Positions 1 through 8,427 of a stretch of 64,000 bases of DNA are shown here, in pieces. The translations under genes were made by a program, and so were the position numbers. The stretch spans positions 4,062,662 to 4,126,661 of the forward strand of contig CP070751.1 of the NCBI GenBank assembly GCA_020348445.1, in the 5' to 3' direction. The notes beneath the pieces are model-generated. The model made no database searches, was not told where the DNA came from, and saw only the letters and a list, made by a program, of their open reading frames with translations. The stretch comes from Thermoplasmata archaeon (GTDB taxonomy: Archaea > Thermoplasmatota > Thermoplasmata > GCA-020350865). How positions within the stretch are numbered: the stretch's first letter is position 1; the number at the start of each line of letters is the position of its first letter.

Positions 1-27
1 CATATCATAATTATGACAAATTCATTT

Positions 28-62
28 ATAGAAAAATAAGAAAAAGAAAAAAGGCAGGATTT
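28..62 (-). terminator. T-rich terminator of the first minus-strand gene
   Basis: Immediately past the TAG stop at 65-67 the minus strand reads into several runs of T (A-runs on the plus strand at about 30-52), preceded by a short imperfect inverted repeat (plus strand ggcagga/tcctacc). Archaeal RNA polymerase stops on such T-runs. The call rests on base composition and position only. Confidence 0.5.
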
Positions 63-64
63 TC

Positions 65-1621
65 CTACCTTTTTCTGTCATAGTACTGTGACCAGTCCTG
101 AGGGCCGTTCTGGTACGGGGTGTGCCTGTCATAGGTACTCTCGAATCCTTCAGGTTTCTTGCCCTTGCCCCGCTGATGCACGATAATTGCCATAACCACA
201 ACCACGGCCACAAATATTAGAGCACCAAAGCAGAGGGCAAGTAAGGGGCGCAAATTTGTATCAGATTCTGTCTTTTCCGAAATCTCGAAGGTCATCTCAC
301 CCTCCATTCCGGGATCATGGTAAATCGAATCCCCGCCTGGATAGCTCAATCCACCTTGAAGGGCAAATCCGGTATACAACCTTCCCCATCTCCCTTTTAA
401 TGTGAAGGCCATACCAGCCTGAACTTGGGCGTACATCTGCTTCTCTTCCCCGTCCACAGTGACATCAGAAACCCAGGTGAACTTCCCTATTCTGCTCCAG
501 TTCCCCTCGAAATCGATTCTGTTTGCCTTTAATTTTCTGGGGCCTTTATCTTCCGGATCATCGGCACTGGATTTTTCCATCTCTCCGTTTTGTTTCATGT
601 ATCTTGCCTTTCCGTCCTCGCCAAGACGATTCATGAACTGGGCCTTGAACCACCGGGTCGTGGTGGCGGGAACGAAGTTGCCCAAAATGGCCTTGAATTC
701 CATTAGAAGGGACTCGTTTGTGAAATACGGATTGTAATCCCATCCCTGGATTTCATGATCCCATTTCACCCCATACATGGCCTTCTTTCCATTGTATGTG
801 AGGTTTTCTATTCGCTCAGAGCTTAGAATAGGCCATGCATCAGCCTCGTCCTTTTTGTCTGGATCATCTGTTACAGTAACATAGTACTGGGGTACGGTCA
901 CGTTGTCCACTTCCACGAGCTTGGCTCTGAGATGGAACGTGAACTGCAGCTTCTCTAGGACGTTTTCCTCATTTGCTGGATCCCAGGGCCAAAGGGGCCA
1001 CACCTTCTCATAATTCAGATTTTCGGCTGTTAAGGAAAATTCCCAGGTCTTTTCTTGATTTGTTTTGTCCTCTGATGTTGTTACTTCAGATGCAGTCCAA
1101 GCAGTTGCGAGATCGATTTTCTTGTTGCACAAAGGCTCGTAATCCCATAAATCCCACCAGTAATCTGGATCCTTATTTCTTTTGAAATTGAATATCCCGT
1201 CGCCGTTTGTATCGTTGAATTCCAGCATTGTCTCCAATTTCATGCCGTAGAATGTGTAAACCTTGATTGGAAAGTTCTTTTCCTTGAGCTCCCCGTCATC
1301 ATCGTAAACCTGGGCAACTCCCAGATACCGGGCCTGAATAACAAAGGGTATTATGGAATTGGGATTATCCTTTGTTCCCCATATAACACCAAAAGCTGCG
1401 TCCATGCCGCCTTCTTCGGATCCAAAGGCGATCATGTAGTAATCACCACCTCCGTATTTATCGGTGGTTCCCTTGTCCGTATATATATGTTTGTTCCTCA
1501 CCTTTTCTTTGTCTCCTAAGGCGGTACCACCCACTACTAATATACTTGTTAAAAGCAGAAGGACCGCCACCCACACGCAAGTTAGCTTCCTTATTTTTCT
1601 CATGTCGCTCACCATTTTCAT
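65..1621 (-). CDS. Secreted membrane-anchored surface protein, unknown function
   Basis: A 518-residue protein that I do not recognise. It has a basic N-terminus and a hydrophobic signal segment at about residues 14-34. A long, mostly beta-type extracellular region rich in Asp, Trp and Tyr follows, and then a single C-terminal membrane helix at about 462-484. The last ~35 residues form a basic, polar cytoplasmic tail ending in DRKR. The topology is therefore an outward-facing protein anchored at its C-terminus, a layout shared with other surface proteins in this window. There are two nearby in-frame Met starts (residues 1 and 7); the second also gives a good signal peptide. The gene is divergent from the STAND ATPase at 1748, so the 126-bp gap must hold both promoters. 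No catalytic motif is visible. Confidence 0.75.
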   Translation of the reverse strand: MKMVSDMRKIRKLTCVWVAVLLLLTSILVVGGTALGDKEKVRNKHIYTDKGTTDKYGGGDYYMIAFGSEEGGMDAAFGVIWGTKDNPNSIIPFVIQARYLGVAQVYDDDGELKEKNFPIKVYTFYGMKLETMLEFNDTNGDGIFNFKRNKDPDYWWDLWDYEPLCNKKIDLATAWTASEVTTSEDKTNQEKTWEFSLTAENLNYEKVWPLWPWDPANEENVLEKLQFTFHLRAKLVEVDNVTVPQYYVTVTDDPDKKDEADAWPILSSERIENLTYNGKKAMYGVKWDHEIQGWDYNPYFTNESLLMEFKAILGNFVPATTTRWFKAQFMNRLGEDGKARYMKQNGEMEKSSADDPEDKGPRKLKANRIDFEGNWSRIGKFTWVSDVTVDGEEKQMYAQVQAGMAFTLKGRWGRLYTGFALQGGLSYPGGDSIYHDPGMEGEMTFEISEKTESDTNLRPLLALCFGALIFVAVVVVMAIIVHQRGKGKKPEGFESTYDRHTPYQNGPQDWSQYYDRKR

Positions 1622-1747
1622 TTGATATATTTGAATTTCAGCTTTAAATACCTGCTGCGCTCTTTTACGCTGATTCTATCAACTATTCTCTACTTCTATC
1701 AATCAGACCATCACTTTTTTAAATTGAAAAGACCTTATTAGGAAAGG

Positions 1748-4666
1748 ATGCCTTCCTCCATCGCCTTATCACAGAAAAAACGCCTTTTGCTTTACCTTGA
1801 AAGATTTGAAAGGTTCCAAACTGCCTGGGAGGTGCCCTATGGTGTCTCACAGGATGGGATCGGAGAGGCACTGGATATATTAATAAACAACGTGTCAAGA
1901 ACCTTATCCGGCATGGTGGAGGAAAACCTGGTGGTTTCCAGGCTAGCACATGTGCAGGGTATTTTAAGGCGCAGGAGGGTTTATTTTCTATCGGACTTGG
2001 GAAGGCAGGAGGCTGCACTCTTAAAATCCAATTTGGACGCCGCTTTGGTTCCTTACAATAATCCTGAAGGAAAAACCGAGGAACTAGCTTTGTCAAAGGT
2101 TCGTGATACAATCTCGCAGATTGCCCGAAGACCTGTTTCTGTATTCGATGTAATGGAATATCTACGAACAAGGGATGTTGTATCTGCACAAGAATTCTTA
2201 AAGTTTGTTGATAAGAGGATGGAGGTACCCAAGGAAACCGAGATTCCTAAGGTGAAATTGGTTCATCGAATTTCTGCCATGCCATCGACTCAGAACTTTG
2301 TAGGAAGGGAAAAGGAACTTGAGATCCTCAGAAATTGGATTAAATCGAAAAACAAACCAATTATTGTTATTCAGGGGATCGCAGGAATTGGGAAAACTGC
2401 ATTGGCTGCTAGATTTGCAGATGAATGTAAAGACAAGAAAAATCTCTTTTGGTTCAGGTTCCATGAATGGGACTCTCTAAGAAGTCTGGCTGACGAGCTT
2501 GGACAGTTTCTTTCAGAATCCGGCAGAAAGCAAATGACAGCAAAACTGAGGGGCAAAAAGAGTCTTGAAATAACTGAGTTCGGAAACCTTTTAATGGACG
2601 AGATACAAGGGCTTCCTGCCCTTTTGTTTTTTGATGATACACAAAAGGCTGCAAGCCAGATGATATCCTTTCTGGGCTTTATAGTTGAGAGATGGAACAA
2701 TCCTCACGATGTGGGTATCATAATATTATCAAGGGAATTGGGCAAGTTCTATGACTCAAGAGATGCTCATGTAAGGAAGGTCATATTTGAGATACCTTTA
2801 GGAGGACTGGATGTAGAGCAAAGCAAACAACTTCTTGGACCCGAATTTTCTGAAAAATCCCAGGAGATTTATGGTTTTACAAAGGGCCATCCCCTTTTTC
2901 TTGAGCTAATCAAGTCCAGTGAAAGAATGGAATTCAGCCAAGATATCAACACGTTTTTGGAGCACGAGATTCTATCGGGTCTCGATACCCAGAAGAAGGA
3001 GATACTGGAAAAATTGAGTGTGTTTCGCAATCCTGTTCCCATACCTCACATTTTGGGGGAGGAAATGGATTATGCATTGATATCTTCCCTTTCTAAAAAA
3101 GGGCTGGTCGAGGAAACTCAAAAGAACCTTCTCGAGTCCCATGAGCTGATTAAAGGATTTATCTACAATCGATTGCCTTTTGAGAAGATCAATATGCTTC
3201 ATAAAAATGCTGTTAAGTATTATCTGGATTTGGAGGAGAGCCAACGCGAAGGAGGAGTGGAAGCTTTATATCATCTTCAGAAAGCAGGGGAAATAAAACG
3301 CGCTGTGGAATTAGCTGGGACCATCTCATATGCAATTGCCGATCTGGGATTACCAGAGATAAGAAAGCTATTTTCAGAGTTTAGAGTCGATACCCTTTCA
3401 GAACAGGAATATGCCGGATTGTTATTTATCAAGGGCGAGATCTTAGCGCACCATGATGAATGGTTCGAAGCCCTGAAGAATTATCAGGAATGCCTGAGAT
3501 TGAATACGCAAATGCAAGCTCCTCCTGAAAAATTGGCAGAGCTTCACAACCGCATCGGAGAAGCTCAAAGAAATGTAAAAAAGTGGGAGGAGACAATTAC
3601 CTCTCATTCAAAAGCCCTGAGCATATTTGAGAAGGTGGGGGACAAAAGGAACCTAGCAAAGGAGCATCTGAGCCTGGGCATAGTGTACAAGGAGATGAAG
3701 AACTTTCAATCTGCAAGTAAGCACTATGAAAAAAGCAGGGAAATCCTATTGGACCTCCAAGATAAAAGAGGACTTGCCGCAGTATACAACAACCTTGGGA
3801 TGCTGAATTTGGAATTTGGCAAGTTTGGCAAGGCTAAGGAGAACTTTGATGAGGCTATGAAATTGAACAGTGAGATGGGAGATTTGATTTCCTTGGCCAT
3901 AACAAGGCAGAACCTCGGTGATTTGGCCCTAGTAAAACAGGAATATGAAGAGGCCACCTATGAGCTGAAACAAAGTCAGGATATATTTTCTGCAATCGGG
4001 CGTACAAAGGAAGCTCAAGAGCTTGCTTTGAAATTAGGAAACTTGTATGTGGAGATAGACGAGCCAAACAAGGCCATCGAAGCGTACAAAAAGGGCCTTG
4101 ATCTTGAAAGTGGTGCTGAATTGGAGTTTCCTAGGAAAAAGAGATTATTTAAAAAAACAGAACAGGCCAAAGAAGGTTATACAAAAAACACTGCAAGGCT
4201 CCACAGCAGAATTGCTACAGTTTACAGGGATATGCAGATGTGGGATGAATGTTATGTTCAAAGGGCAAGAGCCCTCGAAGTATTTGAAAAACTCGGTGAT
4301 ACTGGTTCCATACCCACGGAACTTTTAGAGCAAGGCTTTGACTTTGAGGATTCAAAAAAATATGATCTCGCGATTATGTCCCTTAGAAGAGGATTGGATT
4401 TAGTTAAAAGGGTAAATGACAGACATGGAGAGGTTGCCTTTTTCCTGAATCTGGCTAGGATTTATTCAAAAAAGGCAGATTTGCACAATGCAATAAGATC
4501 ATCGGAAAGTGCACTTACCCTTGCCGAGGAGATTCAGGACTGGATCGGTGCAAATAAAGCATGTGATATTCTTTATGAACTACACAATGAGCAGGGTAAT
4601 GAAAAGGAGAAGAAAATATATTCTCAAAAAGCCAAAGACATCAAAAAGAGGATGGGAAAAAGATAA
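1748..4666 (+). CDS. STAND-type ATPase: winged helix, NB-ARC-like NTPase, TPR repeats
   Basis: A 972-residue protein in three parts. Residues 1-95 look like a winged helix-turn-helix of MarR type (pattern SRTLSGMVEENLV followed by a basic wing). From about 180 to 450 there is an NTPase module: FVGREKEL, a Walker A GIAGIGKTA at about 208-217, and a Walker B LLFFDD at about 292-297, followed by a hydrophobic winged-helix region. From about 540 to the end there are tandem TPRs (patterns such as LGNLYVEIDEPNKAIEAYKKGL). STAND proteins are signal-gated switches in which the repeats sense a ligand and the NTPase drives oligomerisation. An N-terminal DNA-binding domain points to a transcription regulator. 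The ligand and target genes are unknown. An SD-like AGGAAAGG lies directly before the ATG. The gene converges with the UbiA gene 11 bp downstream. Confidence 0.85.
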   Translation: MPSSIALSQKKRLLLYLERFERFQTAWEVPYGVSQDGIGEALDILINNVSRTLSGMVEENLVVSRLAHVQGILRRRRVYFLSDLGRQEAALLKSNLDAALVPYNNPEGKTEELALSKVRDTISQIARRPVSVFDVMEYLRTRDVVSAQEFLKFVDKRMEVPKETEIPKVKLVHRISAMPSTQNFVGREKELEILRNWIKSKNKPIIVIQGIAGIGKTALAARFADECKDKKNLFWFRFHEWDSLRSLADELGQFLSESGRKQMTAKLRGKKSLEITEFGNLLMDEIQGLPALLFFDDTQKAASQMISFLGFIVERWNNPHDVGIIILSRELGKFYDSRDAHVRKVIFEIPLGGLDVEQSKQLLGPEFSEKSQEIYGFTKGHPLFLELIKSSERMEFSQDINTFLEHEILSGLDTQKKEILEKLSVFRNPVPIPHILGEEMDYALISSLSKKGLVEETQKNLLESHELIKGFIYNRLPFEKINMLHKNAVKYYLDLEESQREGGVEALYHLQKAGEIKRAVELAGTISYAIADLGLPEIRKLFSEFRVDTLSEQEYAGLLFIKGEILAHHDEWFEALKNYQECLRLNTQMQAPPEKLAELHNRIGEAQRNVKKWEETITSHSKALSIFEKVGDKRNLAKEHLSLGIVYKEMKNFQSASKHYEKSREILLDLQDKRGLAAVYNNLGMLNLEFGKFGKAKENFDEAMKLNSEMGDLISLAITRQNLGDLALVKQEYEEATYELKQSQDIFSAIGRTKEAQELALKLGNLYVEIDEPNKAIEAYKKGLDLESGAELEFPRKKRLFKKTEQAKEGYTKNTARLHSRIATVYRDMQMWDECYVQRARALEVFEKLGDTGSIPTELLEQGFDFEDSKKYDLAIMSLRRGLDLVKRVNDRHGEVAFFLNLARIYSKKADLHNAIRSSESALTLAEEIQDWIGANKACDILYELHNEQGNEKEKKIYSQKAKDIKKRMGKR

Positions 4667-4677
4667 TTTCGTATGTC

Positions 4678-5727
4678 TTAAAGCCCCGGTCTCATTGGTG
4701 TTCTGTATAACATGGTTGTTATGAATAGGAACCATATTGAAGGTAATAAGAACAGCCCGATGGCCCCTAAAATCCCGATGTTGTCAACAACTAAGAAAGG
4801 ACAGGCCAGCCAGGTCAAGACCCCATCCTTGACAATAAAACCAATGTAACTTGATCTTGTATGTCTTCCTATCATTTTATAGATTGAATAAAGCTGCGAT
4901 GGCAAGCCGATAACAAGGAATATAACAAGGTACAAGGGTAGCCCATAGAAATAAAGCGTAAATTCAAAATTTACCACTCCGATACTATCCAAAAGAAAGG
5001 GCACAAGAAACATCACTATAAGGAAGTACTTGATGATCACACCGAAAAGAAGGTTTTTATCCCTCAATCCAAGGTTCTGATCATGTGTATATCCCCATAC
5101 CACGGCCCTTGTCGGCACGTTGAGGAGCCTATCCGTTTCCACATCCTTGACCGCGTTTCCCCACTGTATAAAAACCTCGAACAAAAAGATAATTATAGCA
5201 GCGACTATGGCCATGGGATACAGAAGTGTTTCCCTTATTCCGCCGAACTCTCCAACTGCAGAGGCTCCATATAGAACATAGAAAAACAGACCTATTGCCA
5301 GTGTGACATCGTAGGCCCATGGCGTGTATTTACCTTTTAAGCTGTAAGCGGCAGCAAAGACATTGGCCAAGGTAAAGAATATCAGTGTTGTTCTGTTGGG
5401 GAAGAACCATATCACCAGGACATAACTTACAAATATACAAAATAACGTGAACGAAAAACCTTGTACAAGACTGATGTCACCCTTTACCAAGGGTTTATGG
5501 GAGATTTCAGGCACCTTTTTATCGAGCTCATAGTCGCATATCTCATTTAAAGCGCATCCAAATGCATGTGAAAAGAATCCCACAGCACAAAATACTACAA
5601 TCTGCCACCAGTGTACAACCACTCCAACACTGTAAGCGCCGAGGATGGCGGCTCCCGCCGTGAGCATGGCTGAAAATACTCTTCCCAGCTCAAAATAACG
5701 TTTTACACGCCTTGCCAGTTTTCCCAT
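4678..5727 (-). CDS. UbiA-family prenyltransferase, probably lipid biosynthesis
   Basis: A 349-residue integral membrane protein with about nine hydrophobic helices. It carries both Asp-rich motifs of the UbiA superfamily: NEICDYELD (Asn61, Asp65, Asp69) and a second KDVETD motif near residue 195, which bind Mg-diphosphate of the prenyl donor. The reaction class is transfer of a polyprenyl group from its diphosphate to an acceptor in the membrane. The gene lies 5 bp downstream of a geranylgeranyl-reductase-like gene on the same strand, so the two are almost certainly co-transcribed. The pairing suggests archaeal ether-lipid synthesis (digeranylgeranylglyceryl phosphate synthase-like step followed by reduction). 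It is longer than typical DGGGP synthases (about 280 residues), so a different acceptor such as a quinone or another isoprenoid remains possible. Confidence 0.82.
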   Translation of the reverse strand: MGKLARRVKRYFELGRVFSAMLTAGAAILGAYSVGVVVHWWQIVVFCAVGFFSHAFGCALNEICDYELDKKVPEISHKPLVKGDISLVQGFSFTLFCIFVSYVLVIWFFPNRTTLIFFTLANVFAAAYSLKGKYTPWAYDVTLAIGLFFYVLYGASAVGEFGGIRETLLYPMAIVAAIIIFLFEVFIQWGNAVKDVETDRLLNVPTRAVVWGYTHDQNLGLRDKNLLFGVIIKYFLIVMFLVPFLLDSIGVVNFEFTLYFYGLPLYLVIFLVIGLPSQLYSIYKMIGRHTRSSYIGFIVKDGVLTWLACPFLVVDNIGILGAIGLFLLPSIWFLFITTMLYRTPMRPGL

Positions 5728-5731
5728 ATCT

Positions 5732-6952
5732 TCACCTTAATGAAGGCAGGAATTTACCAAGTTTCAGGACGATTTTGGGGTAGTTGCGAAGAACAGGCCA
5801 TATCATCCGAAGGCCCATAGAGCCCAAATCTGTTTGGCTGTCAATATCGCCAGGAACCTCTCTTGTACCTATCTGCTCGCACAATTTGTCAAGCTTCTCG
5901 TCAGGCATCTCCTCTATTAATTCCTTGAATATCTCAAAGGCCTTAAACCGTCTAGCAAATTCCTTGTTCCACTGCTTCTCGTATGCCTTTAAGAACTTAG
6001 CTGAGCAGTCTCCATTCTTAGCTGCAGATGCAGCAACCTCTCCCGCGATTATCCCGGCCCGAATACCGAATTTCATTCCTCCACCTGTTGCTGGGTTGAC
6101 CTGCCTTGCTGCGTCCCCTACAACCATGATGCCGTTGTCCACCATTTTTTTTACCACACCACCTACTGGGACAGGCCCAACATTGAACTCAATTATGCTC
6201 CCGTTTCTCAGTCTCTCGTCCTTTTCCACGAATTCCCTTAGGTAGGCCAAGGCAGTTTTTGGGTCGTTTCCTGCGATACCAAGGCCTACATTAGCAAATC
6301 CCTTTTGTTTTGGAAGTATCCAGAAACCTCCTCCAGGAGCCACCTTCCCAAGATAAATCTCTGATATTTTTGGATCGATATTCACATTGGCCATCTGAAA
6401 CTGTGCACAGCTTGCAAATTTTTTGATATCGCTGTATATTTCCATACCCGCCCATTTGGCGACATTGGAGGAGGGACCATCGGCAGCAATCACCACCCTT
6501 GATTTAACTTCCCTTATCTCATCTATATGTTTGAGTTTTATTCCAGTTACAAATCCGTTGTCCTTAAGAACTCCAATTGCAGGGGTTTTTGTATAGATGT
6601 GCGCACCCGAATTAGCGATCTTCACGGCAAGGAGCTTTTCGAACATCTTCCTTTCCAGAATCACACCAGGTGTCTTTTGGCCTTCTGGCATAATAAGCTC
6701 GATTTTCTTTTTATTTGGAGAGTACATTCTAATTATCCTGACATCGTCGTTGGCAACAAAGCTCGGGTCGGGTTTTAGTCCCAATTCCTCAATGGAAGAG
6801 AGGGCAAGGGATTCGCCGCACTGAACAGGGGTTCCTATTGCTGCATGATCCTCTATGACCAGAACTTTTGCACCGTGGTCCACAGCCGATTTTGCAGCAG
6901 CTAAACCTGCAGGGCCTGCACCCACCACTATTACATCGTAACTGGAATCCAT
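5732..6952 (-). CDS. Geranylgeranyl reductase family FAD-dependent oxidoreductase
   Basis: A 406-residue flavoprotein of the geranylgeranyl reductase family. The N-terminus has the dinucleotide-binding VVGAGPAG (residues 9-16), followed by VQCGES, which contains the family's conserved Cys. The second FAD motif VVGDAARQVNPATGGG lies at about 275-290. In archaea this family saturates the geranylgeranyl chains of membrane ether lipids, producing the phytanyl chains of archaeol. It precedes a UbiA prenyltransferase by 5 bp on the same strand, which supports an isoprenoid role. Length and motifs match digeranylgeranylglycerophospholipid reductases; a role on another isoprenoid, for example a quinone tail, cannot be excluded. 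Confidence 0.88.
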   Translation of the reverse strand: MDSSYDVIVVGAGPAGLAAAKSAVDHGAKVLVIEDHAAIGTPVQCGESLALSSIEELGLKPDPSFVANDDVRIIRMYSPNKKKIELIMPEGQKTPGVILERKMFEKLLAVKIANSGAHIYTKTPAIGVLKDNGFVTGIKLKHIDEIREVKSRVVIAADGPSSNVAKWAGMEIYSDIKKFASCAQFQMANVNIDPKISEIYLGKVAPGGGFWILPKQKGFANVGLGIAGNDPKTALAYLREFVEKDERLRNGSIIEFNVGPVPVGGVVKKMVDNGIMVVGDAARQVNPATGGGMKFGIRAGIIAGEVAASAAKNGDCSAKFLKAYEKQWNKEFARRFKAFEIFKELIEEMPDEKLDKLCEQIGTREVPGDIDSQTDLGSMGLRMIWPVLRNYPKIVLKLGKFLPSLR

Positions 6953-7007
6953 ATTCTCACATCCATTGTAGACACATACCTAGCTGTAAATAAGGATTTC
7001 TGATTAC

Positions 7008-8240
7008 ATGGAAACCTACTTATGTTACCTGGTTCATTCCCAAGCAGGGAGAAACTTGCCTATCTGGGGGAGAAAGAAGAGAGAAGCTGAAGAGGAGCTA
7101 TCCTCGGCAAAGAAGCTCATCATCAAGGTCAAGAAAAAAGGAATTGACACATCCGAGGCCCAGGAGCTCTACAAAGAGGCGAAAAGGGCTATCAAGAACG
7201 GAAAGTACGGCATCGCCGCGAAAAAAATTGAGGAGGCAAAGAAATCCGCTAAAAAGGCCTATGCAAAGGGAATTAAAAGGAAGTTGGAGCTCAGAATCTC
7301 GAAACTGAAAAAGAAAATAAAAGATATGGAGGCAAAAAACCTCGATTCTGAAAAGGCCAATAAAAAATTGAAAAAAGCCAGAACATCTCTTAAGGCCGGA
7401 ATAAAATCCTACAAGGAAGGTTTGAAGCATGCAAAAGAGGGTCTCAAAATAGCACAAGCCAAGGTGCAAGCATTCAATAAGGTATCCAGTTTGCAGGCTT
7501 CTACAAGTGCCATGCTCAGAAGAATCGAGGATCAAAATCCCGATTTATCTAAAATAAAAGACTTTAGGGTGAGACTTGCCAAATTGGATGATGTAAAGGC
7601 CAAAAGGGAAATTGAAGAGGCTCTTGTTCAGGCACAGAAGCTGAATGCCGAGGTCAAGATTTTCAAGGAGCGCTATTTTAAAGTCTATGAGGCTATTAGT
7701 GCCCTAAAAAAGGTGGTGGCGGATGTGGAGGTTCTGGGTGCGAACATCGATGCCCAATCCAAATTGGATGAAGCAATGGCATTATTATCCAGTCAAAAAT
7801 TCAAAACTGCACGCAAATTAGCCTTTGAGAGCACAAAGGAGATATCAGACTTCTTGTCAAAATACAGGGATGCAAAATATCACGTTGATATGGCCCAGGA
7901 AAAGGTACTGGAGGTAAAAGGATGGGGTTTTTCGGCTTTTGATGCTGAGAAGACCTTAAATTCCTCAAAGGAGGCACTAAATGAAAACCGCTTTGAGGAG
8001 GCCATTGAAAGATCAAAGGAAGCAAAAGAGAAGGCAAGTACCATCAGAGAGAGGCATGCTCACTCCCTCGAATTGATACATTCTGCAAGGGATGAGATTG
8101 CGAAAATAAAGACAAAAGGTGCAGATATAACAGAATATGAGGATATTATCAACAAGGCCGAGGATGAGTTCAATCGCGGCGATTATGGGGCTTCAGACGA
8201 GAAGATCAAAGGTTTTTTTGAAATGATAATAAAACAATGA
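7008..8240 (+). CDS. Long coiled-coil protein, unknown function
   Basis: About 410 residues, extremely rich in Lys, Glu and Ala with heptad-like hydrophobic spacing from residue ~20 to the end, so it is predicted to be almost entirely alpha-helical coiled coil. Repeated patterns such as EAKKSAKKAYAKG and RSKEAKEKASTIRERH suggest internal repeats resembling tandem helical hairpins. No signal peptide or membrane segment is visible, so it is probably cytoplasmic. The first ATG (7008) adds 16 residues that do not look coiled-coil. A TTG at 7056 (giving MPIWGRKKREAEEE) sits just after an SD-like AGGGAG and may be the true start. It reads away from the GGR/UbiA pair. A structural or scaffold role is a guess. 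Confidence 0.7.
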   Translation: METYLCYLVHSQAGRNLPIWGRKKREAEEELSSAKKLIIKVKKKGIDTSEAQELYKEAKRAIKNGKYGIAAKKIEEAKKSAKKAYAKGIKRKLELRISKLKKKIKDMEAKNLDSEKANKKLKKARTSLKAGIKSYKEGLKHAKEGLKIAQAKVQAFNKVSSLQASTSAMLRRIEDQNPDLSKIKDFRVRLAKLDDVKAKREIEEALVQAQKLNAEVKIFKERYFKVYEAISALKKVVADVEVLGANIDAQSKLDEAMALLSSQKFKTARKLAFESTKEISDFLSKYRDAKYHVDMAQEKVLEVKGWGFSAFDAEKTLNSSKEALNENRFEEAIERSKEAKEKASTIRERHAHSLELIHSARDEIAKIKTKGADITEYEDIINKAEDEFNRGDYGASDEKIKGFFEMIIKQ

Positions 8241-8318
8241 TTAATTGAATAATTATCAAAAAGGATACCAAATTGTTCGTGTTTTTGTTGGTGTATAAGA
8301 TGGTTATAACCATATAAT

Positions 8319-8335
8319 CCTTATATATAAGATTA
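8319..8335 (+). promoter_or_regulatory. TATA box upstream of the giant pilin gene
   Basis: The palindromic CTTATATATAAG in an AT-rich 187-bp intergenic region fits an archaeal TATA box, putting transcription start near 8355 and leaving a leader of about 70 nt. A strong Shine-Dalgarno GAGGAGG at 8414-8420 precedes the ATG at 8428. Confidence 0.5.
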
Positions 8336-8427
8336 TTAATAAGCCAATCTAGCAATCTTATTATGCAATCCAAAAATTTACCAAGTGTTGGCAAAGAATA
8401 TTAAATATCAAAAGAGGAGGCCCCAGG

